Assembly (NCBI RefSeq): GCF_006542375.1
Contig: NZ_CP038143.1
Span: forward strand, 682,001-746,000
Length of the DNA: 64,000 nucleotides
Direction: 5' to 3'
Source of the DNA: Oecophyllibacter saccharovorans
GTDB taxonomy: Bacteria; Pseudomonadota; Alphaproteobacteria; Acetobacterales; Acetobacteraceae
The notes under the pieces were generated by a model, which was given only the letters and a program-made list of their open reading frames with translations, did no database searches and was not told where the DNA came from. The translations under genes and the position numbers were made by a program. Below are positions 35,889 through 44,680 of the stretch, one piece after another. Position 1 is the first letter of the stretch, and every line of letters starts with the position of its first letter.

Positions 35889-37118
35889 ATGCCTTCTCCT
35901 GAATCTGGTCTTGCTTCCACGCCTCCCCTGCCTCAGGAGGAATTCCACCGCATCCGTCGGCTGCCGCCTTATGTCTTTGCCGAAGTCAACAAGGCCAAGG
36001 CAGCGGCGCGGCGGCGGGGGGAAGATATCATTGACCTTGGCATGGGCAATCCCGACAGCCCGCCGCCTGCCCATGTGGTGCAGAAACTGGCTGAGACGAT
36101 CCAGAACCCGCGCGCGCATGGCTATTCCGTCAGCCGCGGCATTCCGGGCCTGCGCCGGGCCCTGGCAGCTTATTACCAGAAACGCTTCGGGGTGGATCTC
36201 GATCCTGAAACCGAAGTGATCGCCACCCTCGGCTCCAAGGAAGGCCTGGCCAATCTGGCCCAGGCCATCACCAGCCCGGGCGACACCATTCTGGTCCCCA
36301 ACCCGTCTTATCCCATCCACCAGTTCGGCTTCATCATCGCCGGCGCTTCCGTGCGCTCCATCCCCGCCAGGCCGGACGAAACCATGCTGCGTGCGCTGTA
36401 TCGGGCCGTGAGGCATTCCATCCCCAAGCCCACGGCGCTGATTCTCAATTTTCCCTCCAATCCCACCGCTTATTGCGCCACGCTGGATTTCTACCGTGAG
36501 ATCGTTGATTTCTGCCGGCGCGAGAGGATCTGGATCCTGTCCGACCTCGCTTATGCCGAGATCTATTTCGGCGATACGCCCCCGCCATCCGTGCTTGCGG
36601 TGCCCGGCGCCAGAGACATCACGGTGGAGTTCACCTCGCTTTCAAAAACCTATTCCATGGCGGGTTGGCGCGTGGGGTTTGCAGCTGGCAACCCGCGGCT
36701 GATCGCAGCGCTCGGGCGGATCAAGTCCTATCTGGATTACGGCGCCTTCACCCCCATCCAGGTGGCGGCCGTCGCCGCCCTGACCGGACCGCAGGACTAC
36801 GTGGCTGACATCCGCGCGCTTTACCGCGAGCGCCGTGACGTGCTGCTGCGCGGCCTGGGCCAGGCCGGATGGGAAGTGCCCGCGCCCGAGGGCTCGATGT
36901 TTGCCTGGGCGCCCATTCCGCCGCGTTACCGGGAACAGGGGATGGGCAGCGTGGATTTCGCCAAGCTGCTGCTCCGGGAGGCGGGCGTAGCCGTGGCGCC
37001 GGGGCTGGGCTTCGGGGAATACGGCGATGGCTTCGTGCGTATCGGGCTGGTGGAAAACACCCAGCGCCTGCGCCAGGCCATCCGTGCCATCAAAGGCTTT
37101 TTCGCCAGACCCCTCTGA
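35889..37118 (+). CDS. class I/II aminotransferase (AlaC / DAP-aminotransferase-like)
   Basis: The PLP-dependent enzyme has 409 residues. Signatures: DLGMGNPDSPPP, GYSVSRGIPGLRRA, GSKEGLANLAQAI, VPNPSYPIHQFGF, LNFPSNPTAYCA, SDLAYAEIYF and the Schiff-base Lys in FTSLSKTYSMAGWRVGF. The PSYPIH and NFPSNPT blocks are typical of alanine aminotransferase AlaC and related LL-DAP aminotransferases. ATG 35889 is chosen over an in-frame TTG at 35853. It is followed by hom, so a role in the aspartate-family or alanine pathway is likely. Confidence 0.92.
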   Translation: MPSPESGLASTPPLPQEEFHRIRRLPPYVFAEVNKAKAAARRRGEDIIDLGMGNPDSPPPAHVVQKLAETIQNPRAHGYSVSRGIPGLRRALAAYYQKRFGVDLDPETEVIATLGSKEGLANLAQAITSPGDTILVPNPSYPIHQFGFIIAGASVRSIPARPDETMLRALYRAVRHSIPKPTALILNFPSNPTAYCATLDFYREIVDFCRRERIWILSDLAYAEIYFGDTPPPSVLAVPGARDITVEFTSLSKTYSMAGWRVGFAAGNPRLIAALGRIKSYLDYGAFTPIQVAAVAALTGPQDYVADIRALYRERRDVLLRGLGQAGWEVPAPEGSMFAWAPIPPRYREQGMGSVDFAKLLLREAGVAVAPGLGFGEYGDGFVRIGLVENTQRLRQAIRAIKGFFARPL

Positions 37119-37203
37119 GGACCGGCGGGCGCCTTCCAGAACCGCCTACCAGAGCCTCCTGATAGCGCTTGCCACTGCCGCGCAAGACGTGCAGGGTCTG
37201 GGG

Positions 37204-38622
37204 ATGACGACGCCCGCGCCTTCCCCCTCCCTTTCCACACCGCCAGCCTCTTCTCCTGCGCCCTTGCGTCTGGGCGTGGCCGGGCTGGGCACGGTGGGCG
37301 CCGGGCTGCTCAAGCAGCTGCAGCGCGAAGGGCATCTGCTGGCAGCCCGGGCAGGGCGGGGCTTCGAGGTGGTGGCGGTCTCAGCACGTGACCGCAGCCG
37401 CGACCGCGGTGTGCCCCTGACCGGCCTTGCCTGGGAAGAAGACCCGGTTGCACTGGCCCACCGCCCGGATGTGGATGTCGTGGTGGAACTGATGGGCGGT
37501 GCGGAAGGGCCTGCCCGCGCCCTGGTGGAGGAGGCCTTGCGCGCGGGCAAGGCAGTGGTGACGGCCAACAAGGCCCTGCTGGCCCTGCACGGCACAGAGC
37601 TGGCCGCCCTCAGCGCCCGGCACAATGCCCCCCTGCTTTATGAAGCTGCTGTGGCAGGTGGCATTCCGGCCATCAACCTGCTGCGATCGGGGTTGGCAGG
37701 TGACCGCGTGACGCGTGTGGGGGGCATTCTCAACGGCACATGCAATTATATCCTGACTGAAATGGACCGGAGCGGACGGCCCTTTGATGAAGTCCTGAAG
37801 GAAGCGCAGGCCAAAGGCTATGCGGAAGCGGATCCCACCACTGATATCGGGGGCTGGGATGCGGCGCACAAGCTGGATATCCTGGCAGGCCTCGCCTTCC
37901 GCCCCCTGACTTTCGAAAGCCTGCAGGTGCGCGGCATCGAGGCCATCACGCCACAGGACCTGCGCTTTGCCCGCGCGCTCGGCTACCGCATCCGCCTGCT
38001 CGGCATGGCCCAGGAGGTTCCTGCCCGCTCCCCCCAAGCAGGCCACCCGGAGGCCACCGAAGAAACACGGATCGTCGCCTGGGTCGGGCCCTGCCTGGTG
38101 CCTTCCTCCTCACGCCTGGCGCATGTCAACGGCGTGTTCAACGCCGTGGTGGCGGAGGGTGCAGCCTGCGGCCCGTTGGTGATTTCAGGCGCAGGGGCCG
38201 GGGAAGGCCCGACGGCCAGCGCGGTGGCAGGCGATCTCGTGGCCCTGGCGCGCGGGGCAGCCCTGCCGGTCTGGGGCGTCAACCCGCCGCCAGCTCCGGT
38301 GGCCGGTGGTTCTGTGGAAGAGCTGGAAAGCGCTTTCTATCTGCGCCTGCTGGTGCGCGACCAGCCCGGCGTTATCGCAGCAGTGGGGAAAACACTGGCC
38401 TGTGAGGGCATTTCCGTGCATCTCGTTTCGCAACACGCGCTTGAAGCATCTGAGGCCAGCAAGGCAACCGACCAGGCAAGCACGGACATCCCGCAGACCT
38501 GGATGACTGTTGTCACCCATCCTGCACCGGGCCATGCCATGGCGCGCGCCACCGCCAGGCTGGAAGCACTGGAGTGCATCCTGCAGGCGCCTCTGGTGCT
38601 GAAAATCGAACCCCTCGCCTAA
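37204..38622 (+). CDS. hom: homoserine dehydrogenase
   Basis: The enzyme reduces aspartate semialdehyde to homoserine for threonine and methionine synthesis. The 472 residues include the NAD(P) loop GVAGLGTVGAGLL, VVTANKALLALHG, YEAAVAGGIPAINLLR, GGILNGTCNYILTEM, AEADPTTDIGGWDAAHKL and a C-terminal ACT domain (LLVRDQPGVIAAVGKTLACE). The start is at ATG 37204; earlier in-frame codons overlap the aminotransferase. The N-terminal ~15 residues are Pro/Ser rich. It is followed 20 bases later by glpX. Confidence 0.97.
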   Translation: MTTPAPSPSLSTPPASSPAPLRLGVAGLGTVGAGLLKQLQREGHLLAARAGRGFEVVAVSARDRSRDRGVPLTGLAWEEDPVALAHRPDVDVVVELMGGAEGPARALVEEALRAGKAVVTANKALLALHGTELAALSARHNAPLLYEAAVAGGIPAINLLRSGLAGDRVTRVGGILNGTCNYILTEMDRSGRPFDEVLKEAQAKGYAEADPTTDIGGWDAAHKLDILAGLAFRPLTFESLQVRGIEAITPQDLRFARALGYRIRLLGMAQEVPARSPQAGHPEATEETRIVAWVGPCLVPSSSRLAHVNGVFNAVVAEGAACGPLVISGAGAGEGPTASAVAGDLVALARGAALPVWGVNPPPAPVAGGSVEELESAFYLRLLVRDQPGVIAAVGKTLACEGISVHLVSQHALEASEASKATDQASTDIPQTWMTVVTHPAPGHAMARATARLEALECILQAPLVLKIEPLA

Positions 38623-38642
38623 CTTCGTTACGGGAATTCAGC

Positions 38643-39692
38643 ATGCAAGACGATCAGCAAGATCAACGCGCCGGCAGCCGCTTCCCCACCTTCACGCGGA
38701 TCACCAACCGCAATCTCGGTCTGGAGCTTGCGCGCGTGACCGAAGCAGCCGCCCTCGCCTGCGCCCGCTGGACGGGACGTGGCCGCAAGAACGAAGCGGA
38801 TGGGGCTGCCGTAGCGGCGATGCGCGCCACCTTTGACACGGTGGCAATTGACGGCACAGTGGTGATCGGTGAAGGAGAAATGGACGAAGCGCCGATGCTC
38901 TATATCGGCGAACACGTAGGCAGCGGCGGCGCACCGATGGACATTGCAGTCGATCCGCTGGAAGGCACCAATCTCTGTGCCCGCTCCCTGCCCAATGCCC
39001 TGACGGTGGTCGCCCTGGCCGAACGCGGGCAGTTCCTGCATGCGCCTGACGTTTATATGGAGAAGATCGCTGTAGGGCCCCACCTGCCTGAAGGGGTGGT
39101 GGATCTCGATGCCAGTATTGAAGCCAATCTGCGCGCGCTGGCCCAGGCCAAGAAATGCGATGTCTCCGACCTGACCCTCTGCGCGCTTGACCGCGCGCGC
39201 CATGAGGAGATGGTAGCCCATGCACGCGAAGCCGGCGCACGCGTGCGGCTGATCACTGACGGTGACGTGGCTGCTGCTGTCGCCACCTGCCTGCCGCGCA
39301 GCGATGTCGACATCTATGCCGGCTCCGGCGGCGCGCCTGAAGGGGTGCTGGCTGCAGCGGCCATCCGCTGCATGCGCGGCCAGATGCAGGGGCGGCTTCT
39401 GTTTGAAAACGACACCCAGCGTATCCGTGCGCGCCACATGAACCAGACCGCCGGTGCGGCGCGCCTTGATGACCTCAGCCGCAAGCTCGGCCTCAATGAC
39501 ATGGCGGCAGGCCACGTCTTCTTCTGCGCCACCGGCGTAACCGATGGCGATCTGCTGCAGGGCGTCAGGCGTATGGAGAACGGCTATTTCCGCACCCATT
39601 CCGTCATGATGCGCTCTGAAAGCGGCACTTTGCGCTATATGAGCGCCTATCATCACCTCGACAAATACGAAGACCAGTCCGGCAGGACATAA
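38643..39692 (+). CDS. glpX: class II fructose-1,6-bisphosphatase GlpX
   Basis: GlpX performs the gluconeogenic step from fructose-1,6-bisphosphate. The 349 residues show NLGLELARVTEAAALACARW, TVVIGEGEMDEAPMLYIGE and the metal-binding DPLEGTNLCA, VYMEKIAVGP and IYAGSGGAPEGVLAAAAI. The Cys in NLCA replaces the more common Thr/Ala without obvious consequence. The hom-glpX order is common in alphaproteobacteria, often followed by recJ. Start at ATG 38643. Confidence 0.97.
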   Translation: MQDDQQDQRAGSRFPTFTRITNRNLGLELARVTEAAALACARWTGRGRKNEADGAAVAAMRATFDTVAIDGTVVIGEGEMDEAPMLYIGEHVGSGGAPMDIAVDPLEGTNLCARSLPNALTVVALAERGQFLHAPDVYMEKIAVGPHLPEGVVDLDASIEANLRALAQAKKCDVSDLTLCALDRARHEEMVAHAREAGARVRLITDGDVAAAVATCLPRSDVDIYAGSGGAPEGVLAAAAIRCMRGQMQGRLLFENDTQRIRARHMNQTAGAARLDDLSRKLGLNDMAAGHVFFCATGVTDGDLLQGVRRMENGYFRTHSVMMRSESGTLRYMSAYHHLDKYEDQSGRT

Positions 39693-39739
39693 TCTCTTTC
39701 ACCGGCAGACCCGGTTTTCCAGTCAAGAGACCTCAATCC

Positions 39740-40366
39740 ATGCGCTTTCCCCGCTTCCCCGCACTTCTGTCCTCCCTCTTTCTGGCCTCTGCCGCGCCAT
39801 GCTTTGCTCAAGCTGCACCGGATATGCCGGCTTATACGGAAGTGCTGGCCCAGTCAGGCGGCTGGGTGGTGGCGCGGCATATTGATCCGCATGAGCCGCC
39901 GCCAGAACCTGTGAAGCCAGCACCCGCTAAGGGAGAGCCTGCAGTGGAACCGCCGCCTTCCACACGGTTCTGCGCGCTTTATGTCTCTTCAGGCGCCAGG
40001 GGATCAGGGGCCACGCCTCTGGCCTTCATGCTGGTAGCAGGACCGCAGGGATGGAAGCTCGACAGTGTCCGTGCCCCAGGCGCCCCGCCGCTCAAACCAG
40101 GTCAGCAAAGTGCGCTGACCCTCCAGGCTGGCGATACGGCCCTGCCATTCACCATGTTCAATGCCACACCTGCCATGCAGGTGACCTATCTCAGCCCTGA
40201 GCAGGCGCATTCCCTGCTGCAGGCACTTGAGGGCAGCACGCGTGTGACTGTGCTGCCCTCGGTCAAGCAGCACTTCACCCTGACGCTCCCACCGCATTTC
40301 AACACATTGGTACAGGCTTTGCGCAGCTGTGTGCCCACCCTGGGCTATGTCGGGCGGAAGTTCTGA
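39740..40366 (+). CDS. secreted hypothetical protein
   Basis: The gene encodes 208 residues with a Sec signal peptide (RFPALLSSLFLASAAPCFAQ, cleavage after FAQA). The body has a Pro-rich stretch at residues ~55-75. A beta-rich region follows (RFCALYVSSG, LAFMLVAGPQGWKLDSV, GDTALPFTMFN), with a C-terminal HFTLTLPPHFNTLVQALRSC. Two cysteines could form a disulfide. No family recognised; it is likely periplasmic. Its position between glpX and recJ is an insertion into the usual order. Confidence 0.6.
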   Translation: MRFPRFPALLSSLFLASAAPCFAQAAPDMPAYTEVLAQSGGWVVARHIDPHEPPPEPVKPAPAKGEPAVEPPPSTRFCALYVSSGARGSGATPLAFMLVAGPQGWKLDSVRAPGAPPLKPGQQSALTLQAGDTALPFTMFNATPAMQVTYLSPEQAHSLLQALEGSTRVTVLPSVKQHFTLTLPPHFNTLVQALRSCVPTLGYVGRKF

Positions 40367-40524
40367 GCAGATTGCGCGCTGATCCGGCCAGAATACAGAC
40401 CCGGCAAGCCGGTAGAACATTTGAAGGCATAAATTTAAAGAGGGACTGGTGGGGAAACGCAGGCGCGTGCTAGAGAGAGCCGCGCTTTTCCGCTCCCGCT
40501 TTCTCCAGCCTTTTTCTTTCCGGC

Positions 40525-40938
40525 ATGTTTCTCCTCACCCCGCCGATGTTCGGCCCTTCCCTGGCTGATGATGACCCGACCGCGCCGGTCAACGTCCTGG
40601 CCCGGCAGGTTTTTGCCACGCCGGAAAGCTGGCTGCCCCTGACACGCCCGATGCTGGCCATGCTGCTGGGCCTGGGCGTGCTGTGCGCCACGGCAGCCAT
40701 GATCTGCGCCCGGCGGACGGGCCGGCCTTGGTGGCAGGCGGTCTTGTGGAGTGCACTCTGCTTCCTCTGCCCGCCTGTTCTGCCTGTGCTGATGTGCCTC
40801 ATGCCGCGCAGCCACAGACTCTCCTCCCCCCGCTCTATGGAAATCGTAGCTCTTATGGGGCTGCTGCTCGTCTGCCTGGTCCTCGGCGCTCAAGGGCTCG
40901 CCTGGGCACTGGGCATGAGCCCGGCTGCCGGGGACTGA
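40525..40938 (+). CDS. small membrane protein
   Basis: The gene encodes 137 residues. Three helices are visible: MLAMLLGLGVLCATAAMI, LWSALCFLCPPVLPVLMCL and IVALMGLLLVCLVLGAQGLA, with an N-terminal periplasmic-looking segment. No family recognised. The gap before it (40367-40524) and the one after it show no ribosome-binding partner genes. Confidence 0.55.
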   Translation: MFLLTPPMFGPSLADDDPTAPVNVLARQVFATPESWLPLTRPMLAMLLGLGVLCATAAMICARRTGRPWWQAVLWSALCFLCPPVLPVLMCLMPRSHRLSSPRSMEIVALMGLLLVCLVLGAQGLAWALGMSPAAGD

Positions 40939-40990
40939 CGCTCGAAAAACGGCCCATGAGGCCCGGCGTGCTGTCAGGCTGATGGCGTAA

Positions 40991-41194
40991 CCGCCCCCTG
41001 ACCGCACGCCCTGTTTCCTTCCAAACCAGACCGGCTGGCACGGGCGGGAAGCAGACCGGCGCTGGACGGAGAGTGACGCCCTCCTGCCGCTGGGAGACCG
41101 TGCCCTCAACGGCGTGACCCTTCTTGCGCTCGAGATCACGACCGCTGCCCCCTACCTTTTACAGGCCTCACAAGAAGCACGCCGCTGCGCCTGA
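40991..41194 (+). pseudogene. start-less coding fragment
   Basis: In one + frame 68 codons stay open from a TAA at 40988 to a TGA at 41192, with no ATG/GTG start. The reading RRWTESDALLPLGDRALNG followed by VTLLALEITTAAPYLLQ looks like protein (a GW..RWT-D-A-L-L-P-L pattern as seen in some glycosyltransferase-associated proteins), whereas the other frames do not. It is probably the tail of a decayed gene. No other feature is seen in 40939-41269. Confidence 0.35.
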
Positions 41195-41269
41195 TCCCGG
41201 AGGGGCACGCACACCATCCCCCTCCAGCACAGCCTTGCACGGCCTCCGGTGCGTGCTAAACAAGACTTC

Positions 41270-43216
41270 ATGACCCCCCGCCTGCCCGATGCCGAGCACG
41301 CCTCTTTCTCCACCAGCAATACACCACCTGCCCCGGCCACGGAGGCTGAGGCCCTGGTTTTCGGCGTGAATGCCAGCGCTGGAGGGCGGCGCTGGATCTG
41401 GCGACTGGGCCCCCAGGACAACACGCCTGGAAAAAGCACCACTACACAGGAAACGGCGCAGGAGATGATCCGCCAGCACCGGATCGGCGACCTGACGGCG
41501 CGCATTCTGGCAGCGCGCGGTCTGATGCTGGAGGAGGTGCCTGCCTTCCTCACCCCCCGCCTGCGCGATGCGATGCCCGATCCCTCCACCCTGGCCGGCA
41601 TGGATGAAGCGGTTGCGCGCCTGGCCCGTGCGGTGCAGGGCGGCGAGACGATCGGCGTCTTCGGCGATTACGACGTTGACGGGGCTTGCGGCACCGCCCT
41701 GCTGGCGGACACCCTGCGTGCGCTCGGCTGCACGGTGTGCACCCACATCCCCGACCGGATGAAGGAAGGCTACGGCCCCAATGCCCCGGCCCTGCAGGCT
41801 CTCATGGAGCAGGGCGCGACATTGCTGGTCTGTGTTGATTGCGGCACGACGGCGCTGGACGTGCTGGATAGTTTTGAAGGCCAGGCAGACCGCATCGTGC
41901 TCGACCACCACAAGCCGGATCTTGAGCCTGCAAGCGGAAAAGCGCGCCTGCCGCGCGGCATTGTCGTCAACCCCAACCGGCCTGATTGCCGCTCCGGGCT
42001 CGGCCATGTCTGTGCAACGGCGGTGGCCTTCCTGACCATGGTGGGGCTGCAGCGGCAGTTGCGACGGCAGGGCTGGTTTGAGACCCATCCTGCCCCGGAC
42101 CTCATGGCCCAGCTCGACCTCACCGCGCTGGCCACGATCTGCGACGTCATGCCCCTGCGCGGGCTGAACCGCGCCCTGGTGACACAGGGGCTGAAGGTGC
42201 TTGAGAAAGGCCGGCGCATCGGTCTGGCGGCCCTGGCTGAAGTGGCGGGCGTGCGCGACATGGGCAATGCGATGAGCTGCGGTTTCGCCCTGGGGCCGCG
42301 CATCAATGCCGGCGGCCGCATCGCCCGCGCCGGGCTGGGGCTGAAACTGCTGCTCAGCACCTCGTTGGGCGAGGCGCGCGCCGTGGCTGAGGAGCTGGAC
42401 GGCGTCAATCGCAAGCGCCAGACGGTGGAAAGCCACATCCTCGATGCCGCGCTGGCACAGGCGCAGGCGCAGGTTGAAGCCGGGCATGCGGTGATCCTGG
42501 TTCATGACGAGACCGGCAAAGTCACGCCTGAAGGCGCAACGCCCCAGGCCTGGCATCCGGGCGTGGTAGGCATCGTAGCCGGACGGCTGAAGGAACGCTT
42601 CAACCGCCCCGTGCTCGTGGGCGCACGTGTGGAGGACGCGCAGGGCCGGGTTTCAGTCAAGGGCTCAGCACGCTCCATTGCGGGGCTGGACCTGGGGGAA
42701 GCGGTGCTGGCGGCCCAGCGCGCCGGACTGCTGCTTTCAGGTGGCGGCCACGCCATGGCAGCCGGCTTCGCGCTGGAAGAAGCGCAGCTCCCCGCCTTTC
42801 ATGCCCATCTGGACCAATACCTGGGTGAAGCCCGCACCCGCCCGCGCCAGGCGGACCTGCAGCTGGACGGCGTGGTGAGCCTGACCGGCGCCACCATCGC
42901 TCTGGCCCGTCAGCTCGCCTGTCTGGCCCCCTTCGGCCCTGGCAACCCCGAGCCCCTGCTGGCTGTGGGGCACGTGCGCTGCGTCAAGGCAGACCGCATC
43001 GGCCGTGATGGCAACACGCTGCGGGTGCTGCTGCAGGGCGAGGACGGTCGCGCGCGCCTCAAGGGCCTGGTGTTCCGCGCCAGTGAAAAGCCTTTTGCCG
43101 CCCTGCTCGAAGACCGCACGATGCCGCTGATGCACGTGGCAGGCCACCTGCGCAGCGAAGTCTGGCAGGAGCGCGAGAGCGTCACTTTCTTCATTGAAGA
43201 CGCCGCTCCGGCCTGA
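41270..43216 (+). CDS. recJ: single-stranded-DNA exonuclease RecJ
   Basis: RecJ is the 5'-3' ssDNA exonuclease of RecFOR recombination and mismatch/base-excision repair. The 648 residues carry the DHH motifs: GVFGDYDVDGACGTALLADT, CVDCGTTALDVLD, VLDHHKPD, TALATICDVMPLRG and the DHHA1 SGGGHAMAAGFALEE. The N-terminal ~60 residues are variable. ATG 41270 is chosen; an in-frame GTG at 41249 is an alternative. Confidence 0.97.
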   Translation: MTPRLPDAEHASFSTSNTPPAPATEAEALVFGVNASAGGRRWIWRLGPQDNTPGKSTTTQETAQEMIRQHRIGDLTARILAARGLMLEEVPAFLTPRLRDAMPDPSTLAGMDEAVARLARAVQGGETIGVFGDYDVDGACGTALLADTLRALGCTVCTHIPDRMKEGYGPNAPALQALMEQGATLLVCVDCGTTALDVLDSFEGQADRIVLDHHKPDLEPASGKARLPRGIVVNPNRPDCRSGLGHVCATAVAFLTMVGLQRQLRRQGWFETHPAPDLMAQLDLTALATICDVMPLRGLNRALVTQGLKVLEKGRRIGLAALAEVAGVRDMGNAMSCGFALGPRINAGGRIARAGLGLKLLLSTSLGEARAVAEELDGVNRKRQTVESHILDAALAQAQAQVEAGHAVILVHDETGKVTPEGATPQAWHPGVVGIVAGRLKERFNRPVLVGARVEDAQGRVSVKGSARSIAGLDLGEAVLAAQRAGLLLSGGGHAMAAGFALEEAQLPAFHAHLDQYLGEARTRPRQADLQLDGVVSLTGATIALARQLACLAPFGPGNPEPLLAVGHVRCVKADRIGRDGNTLRVLLQGEDGRARLKGLVFRASEKPFAALLEDRTMPLMHVAGHLRSEVWQERESVTFFIEDAAPA

Positions 43217-43327
43217 AGCGCACAAACCCTGCGCCTGGTGCCGGAAACGCCCTTCCAAAAACGCGCCCGCCCCCAGAATCCCCTTGACCGCCACGGGTCC
43301 CGCTGGTATCACCCCTTCACGCCTCCA

Positions 43328-43403
43328 GTCCCGTTCGTCTAGAGGCCTAGGACACCGCCCTTTCACGGCGGCAACACGGGTTCGAATCCCGTACGGGACG
43401 CCA
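43328..43403 (+). tRNA. tRNA-Glu (anticodon TTC)
   Basis: The cloverleaf has acceptor GTCCCGT/ACGGGAC and anticodon stem CCGCC/GGCGG with loop CTTTCAC (anticodon TTC). The T-arm is GGGTTCGAATCCC, with an encoded CCA. A strong terminator and integrase remains follow within 150 bases, so the tRNA 3' end may be the attachment site of a decayed island. Confidence 0.97.
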
Positions 43404-43439
43404 GAAGAATCTCCAAATCAATTCATATCAGTATGAGAG

Positions 43440-43462
43440 CCGCAGAAAACTGCGGTTTTTTT
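43440..43462 (+). terminator. intrinsic terminator after tRNA-Glu
   Basis: CCGCAG (43440-43445), loop AAAA, CTGCGG (43450-43455) and seven T residues (43456-43462). A textbook Rho-independent terminator. Confidence 0.9.
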
Positions 43463-43552
43463 GTTATCTCTTGTACAGATCGGTTTAGAGGTGTCTTAGT
43501 GCGTCCAGCATAAAGCTGGGTATTTCGCTGGGTAGCAATTTTGGGGATGGGG

Positions 43553-43770
43553 ATGGCCGGGCCGAAAACACTTTCGGACGCGAAAATTCGCAGTCTCAAA
43601 CCGCGGGAGAAGGCCTATCGCTTCTCCGACACCCTGGGTCTGTACATACAGGCAGGTTTCCACCTCCGGCACCTCCGGTATTTTTACCATGGCACTGAAA
43701 AATGCTAGCTTTGGGCCGCTACCTAGTCGTTGGTCTTAAGGCCGCACGAAGGGCACGGTCATTAACCATC
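43553..43770 (+). pseudogene. truncated, frameshifted phage-type integrase (N-terminal fragment)
   Basis: From ATG 43553 the frame reads AGPKTLSDAKIRSLKPREKA then YRFSDTLGLYIQ, the arm-binding N-terminal domain of phage/ICE tyrosine integrases (LTDxKIRxLKPREKxYxLSDxxGLYL). It continues with RYFYHGTEK and hits a TAG at 43706. After a +1 shift the +frame resumes MLALGRYLVVGLKAARRARS, matching the next integrase block (LxLGxYPxVSLKxARxR). The bulk of the catalytic domain is missing. The location, directly after tRNA-Glu, is where such integrases insert. Confidence 0.75.
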
Positions 43771-44042
43771 ACCTGCTCGAGGGATACACATTTTTCTTTC
43801 GCAACAAAATCGGTATGCCGCTCCTCGGAAGGCAACATGTAGAGGATGTGAAGTGGCAGAAACTCGCCTGCTACCTGAAGTTCCCGCTTCAACTGCGAAA
43901 GTGCGTTACCACCAGGCCCGACGATTAGAATGTCGATATCCTCACCAATACCACGCAAAGCCGAACCGAACATGTAGGCGGAAAATTGTTCTAGGGACCT
44001 GCAGCTACCGAGTAGATGGACTGCTACCTCGCCGGCCGTCAT
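43719..44042 (-). CDS. minimal nucleotidyltransferase (MNT-like)
   Basis: The gene encodes 107 residues. The polymerase-beta-type signature FSAYMFGSALRGIGEDIDIL continues into IVG (G-S-x-x-R-G...D-x-D-h). Length and motif match minimal nucleotidyltransferases, many of which are antitoxins in HEPN/MNT pairs or components of defence islands. ATG 44042 is chosen because it overlaps the stop of the upstream gene (TGATG). ATG 44078 would give a longer overlap. It is the last gene of a three-gene overlapping operon. Activity and partner unknown. Confidence 0.75.
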   Translation of the reverse strand: MTAGEVAVHLLGSCRSLEQFSAYMFGSALRGIGEDIDILIVGPGGNALSQLKRELQVAGEFLPLHILYMLPSEERHTDFVAKEKCVSLEQVMVNDRALRAALRPTTR

Positions 44043-44680
44043 CAGGCCGTTTTCAAATAATTCTTTAGCTCTTCCCATTTTATCACCTTGCATCCAAGCT
44101 CAGCACCGGCGTTAACCGCTTCCGCCGACGGATTTCCATTCGGATTGATATTCAAAACAATATCGACAGACCCAAACTCATCCCAGAGGCTGCGCACAGC
44201 GTCCGCGGTGGGCTCATAGTCGGCGATCATACCGATTCTGAGCACAGTCCCGGTCTTGAGCGTAATCTGGTAAATGCGGTCATATTCCCGAATTACCTTC
44301 TGCACACTCCAATATTGCCGAAGGAGCCGATCCCAGAAAAAGTAGGTCTTGTGGGAGGCGATATTCGCCTTGCCTTCAAGCACTGCCGAAGTCAAGGTTG
44401 CGGCACTACCCCAGCCGATGCGAGCCTCCTGAAGAATTTCGATTGTATCACCGGGCCAGATGCAGGACTTCCTATAACCGCACAGGAAATCCATTTTCGG
44501 GTATTTTCCCCTGTAGCTTACTGCTGTCGCTATATCGATTTTATGTGCAGCAGATATCACGGCCAAGACGCCTGGTTGATTCTCAGCCTCAAGCCGGATT
44601 AACTCTCCTTCCACATGCTGCGCGCTTATATTCGGCTCCTTATCAAGGAGCGCGAGCATGCATTCCACCTGCCACATCAT
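44042..44680 (-). CDS. unknown middle protein of an HNH/MNT operon
   Basis: The gene encodes 212 residues from ATG 44680, overlapping the HNH stop (ATGA). Features: an Ile/Val-rich region LAVISAAHKIDIATAVSYR, a Cys/Arg cluster DFLCGYRKSCIWP, then helices rich in Trp/Tyr/Arg (FFWDRLLRQYWSVQKVIREY), and an alternating beta-alpha C-terminus (LRIGMIADYEPTADAVRSLW; VDIVLNINPNGNPSAEAVNA) ending in WEELKNYL. The C-terminal part looks like a Rossmann-type domain that could bind a nucleotide. I do not recognise the family. It is held between a nuclease and a nucleotidyltransferase, suggesting a partner or sensor. Confidence 0.6.
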   Translation of the reverse strand: MMWQVECMLALLDKEPNISAQHVEGELIRLEAENQPGVLAVISAAHKIDIATAVSYRGKYPKMDFLCGYRKSCIWPGDTIEILQEARIGWGSAATLTSAVLEGKANIASHKTYFFWDRLLRQYWSVQKVIREYDRIYQITLKTGTVLRIGMIADYEPTADAVRSLWDEFGSVDIVLNINPNGNPSAEAVNAGAELGCKVIKWEELKNYLKTA

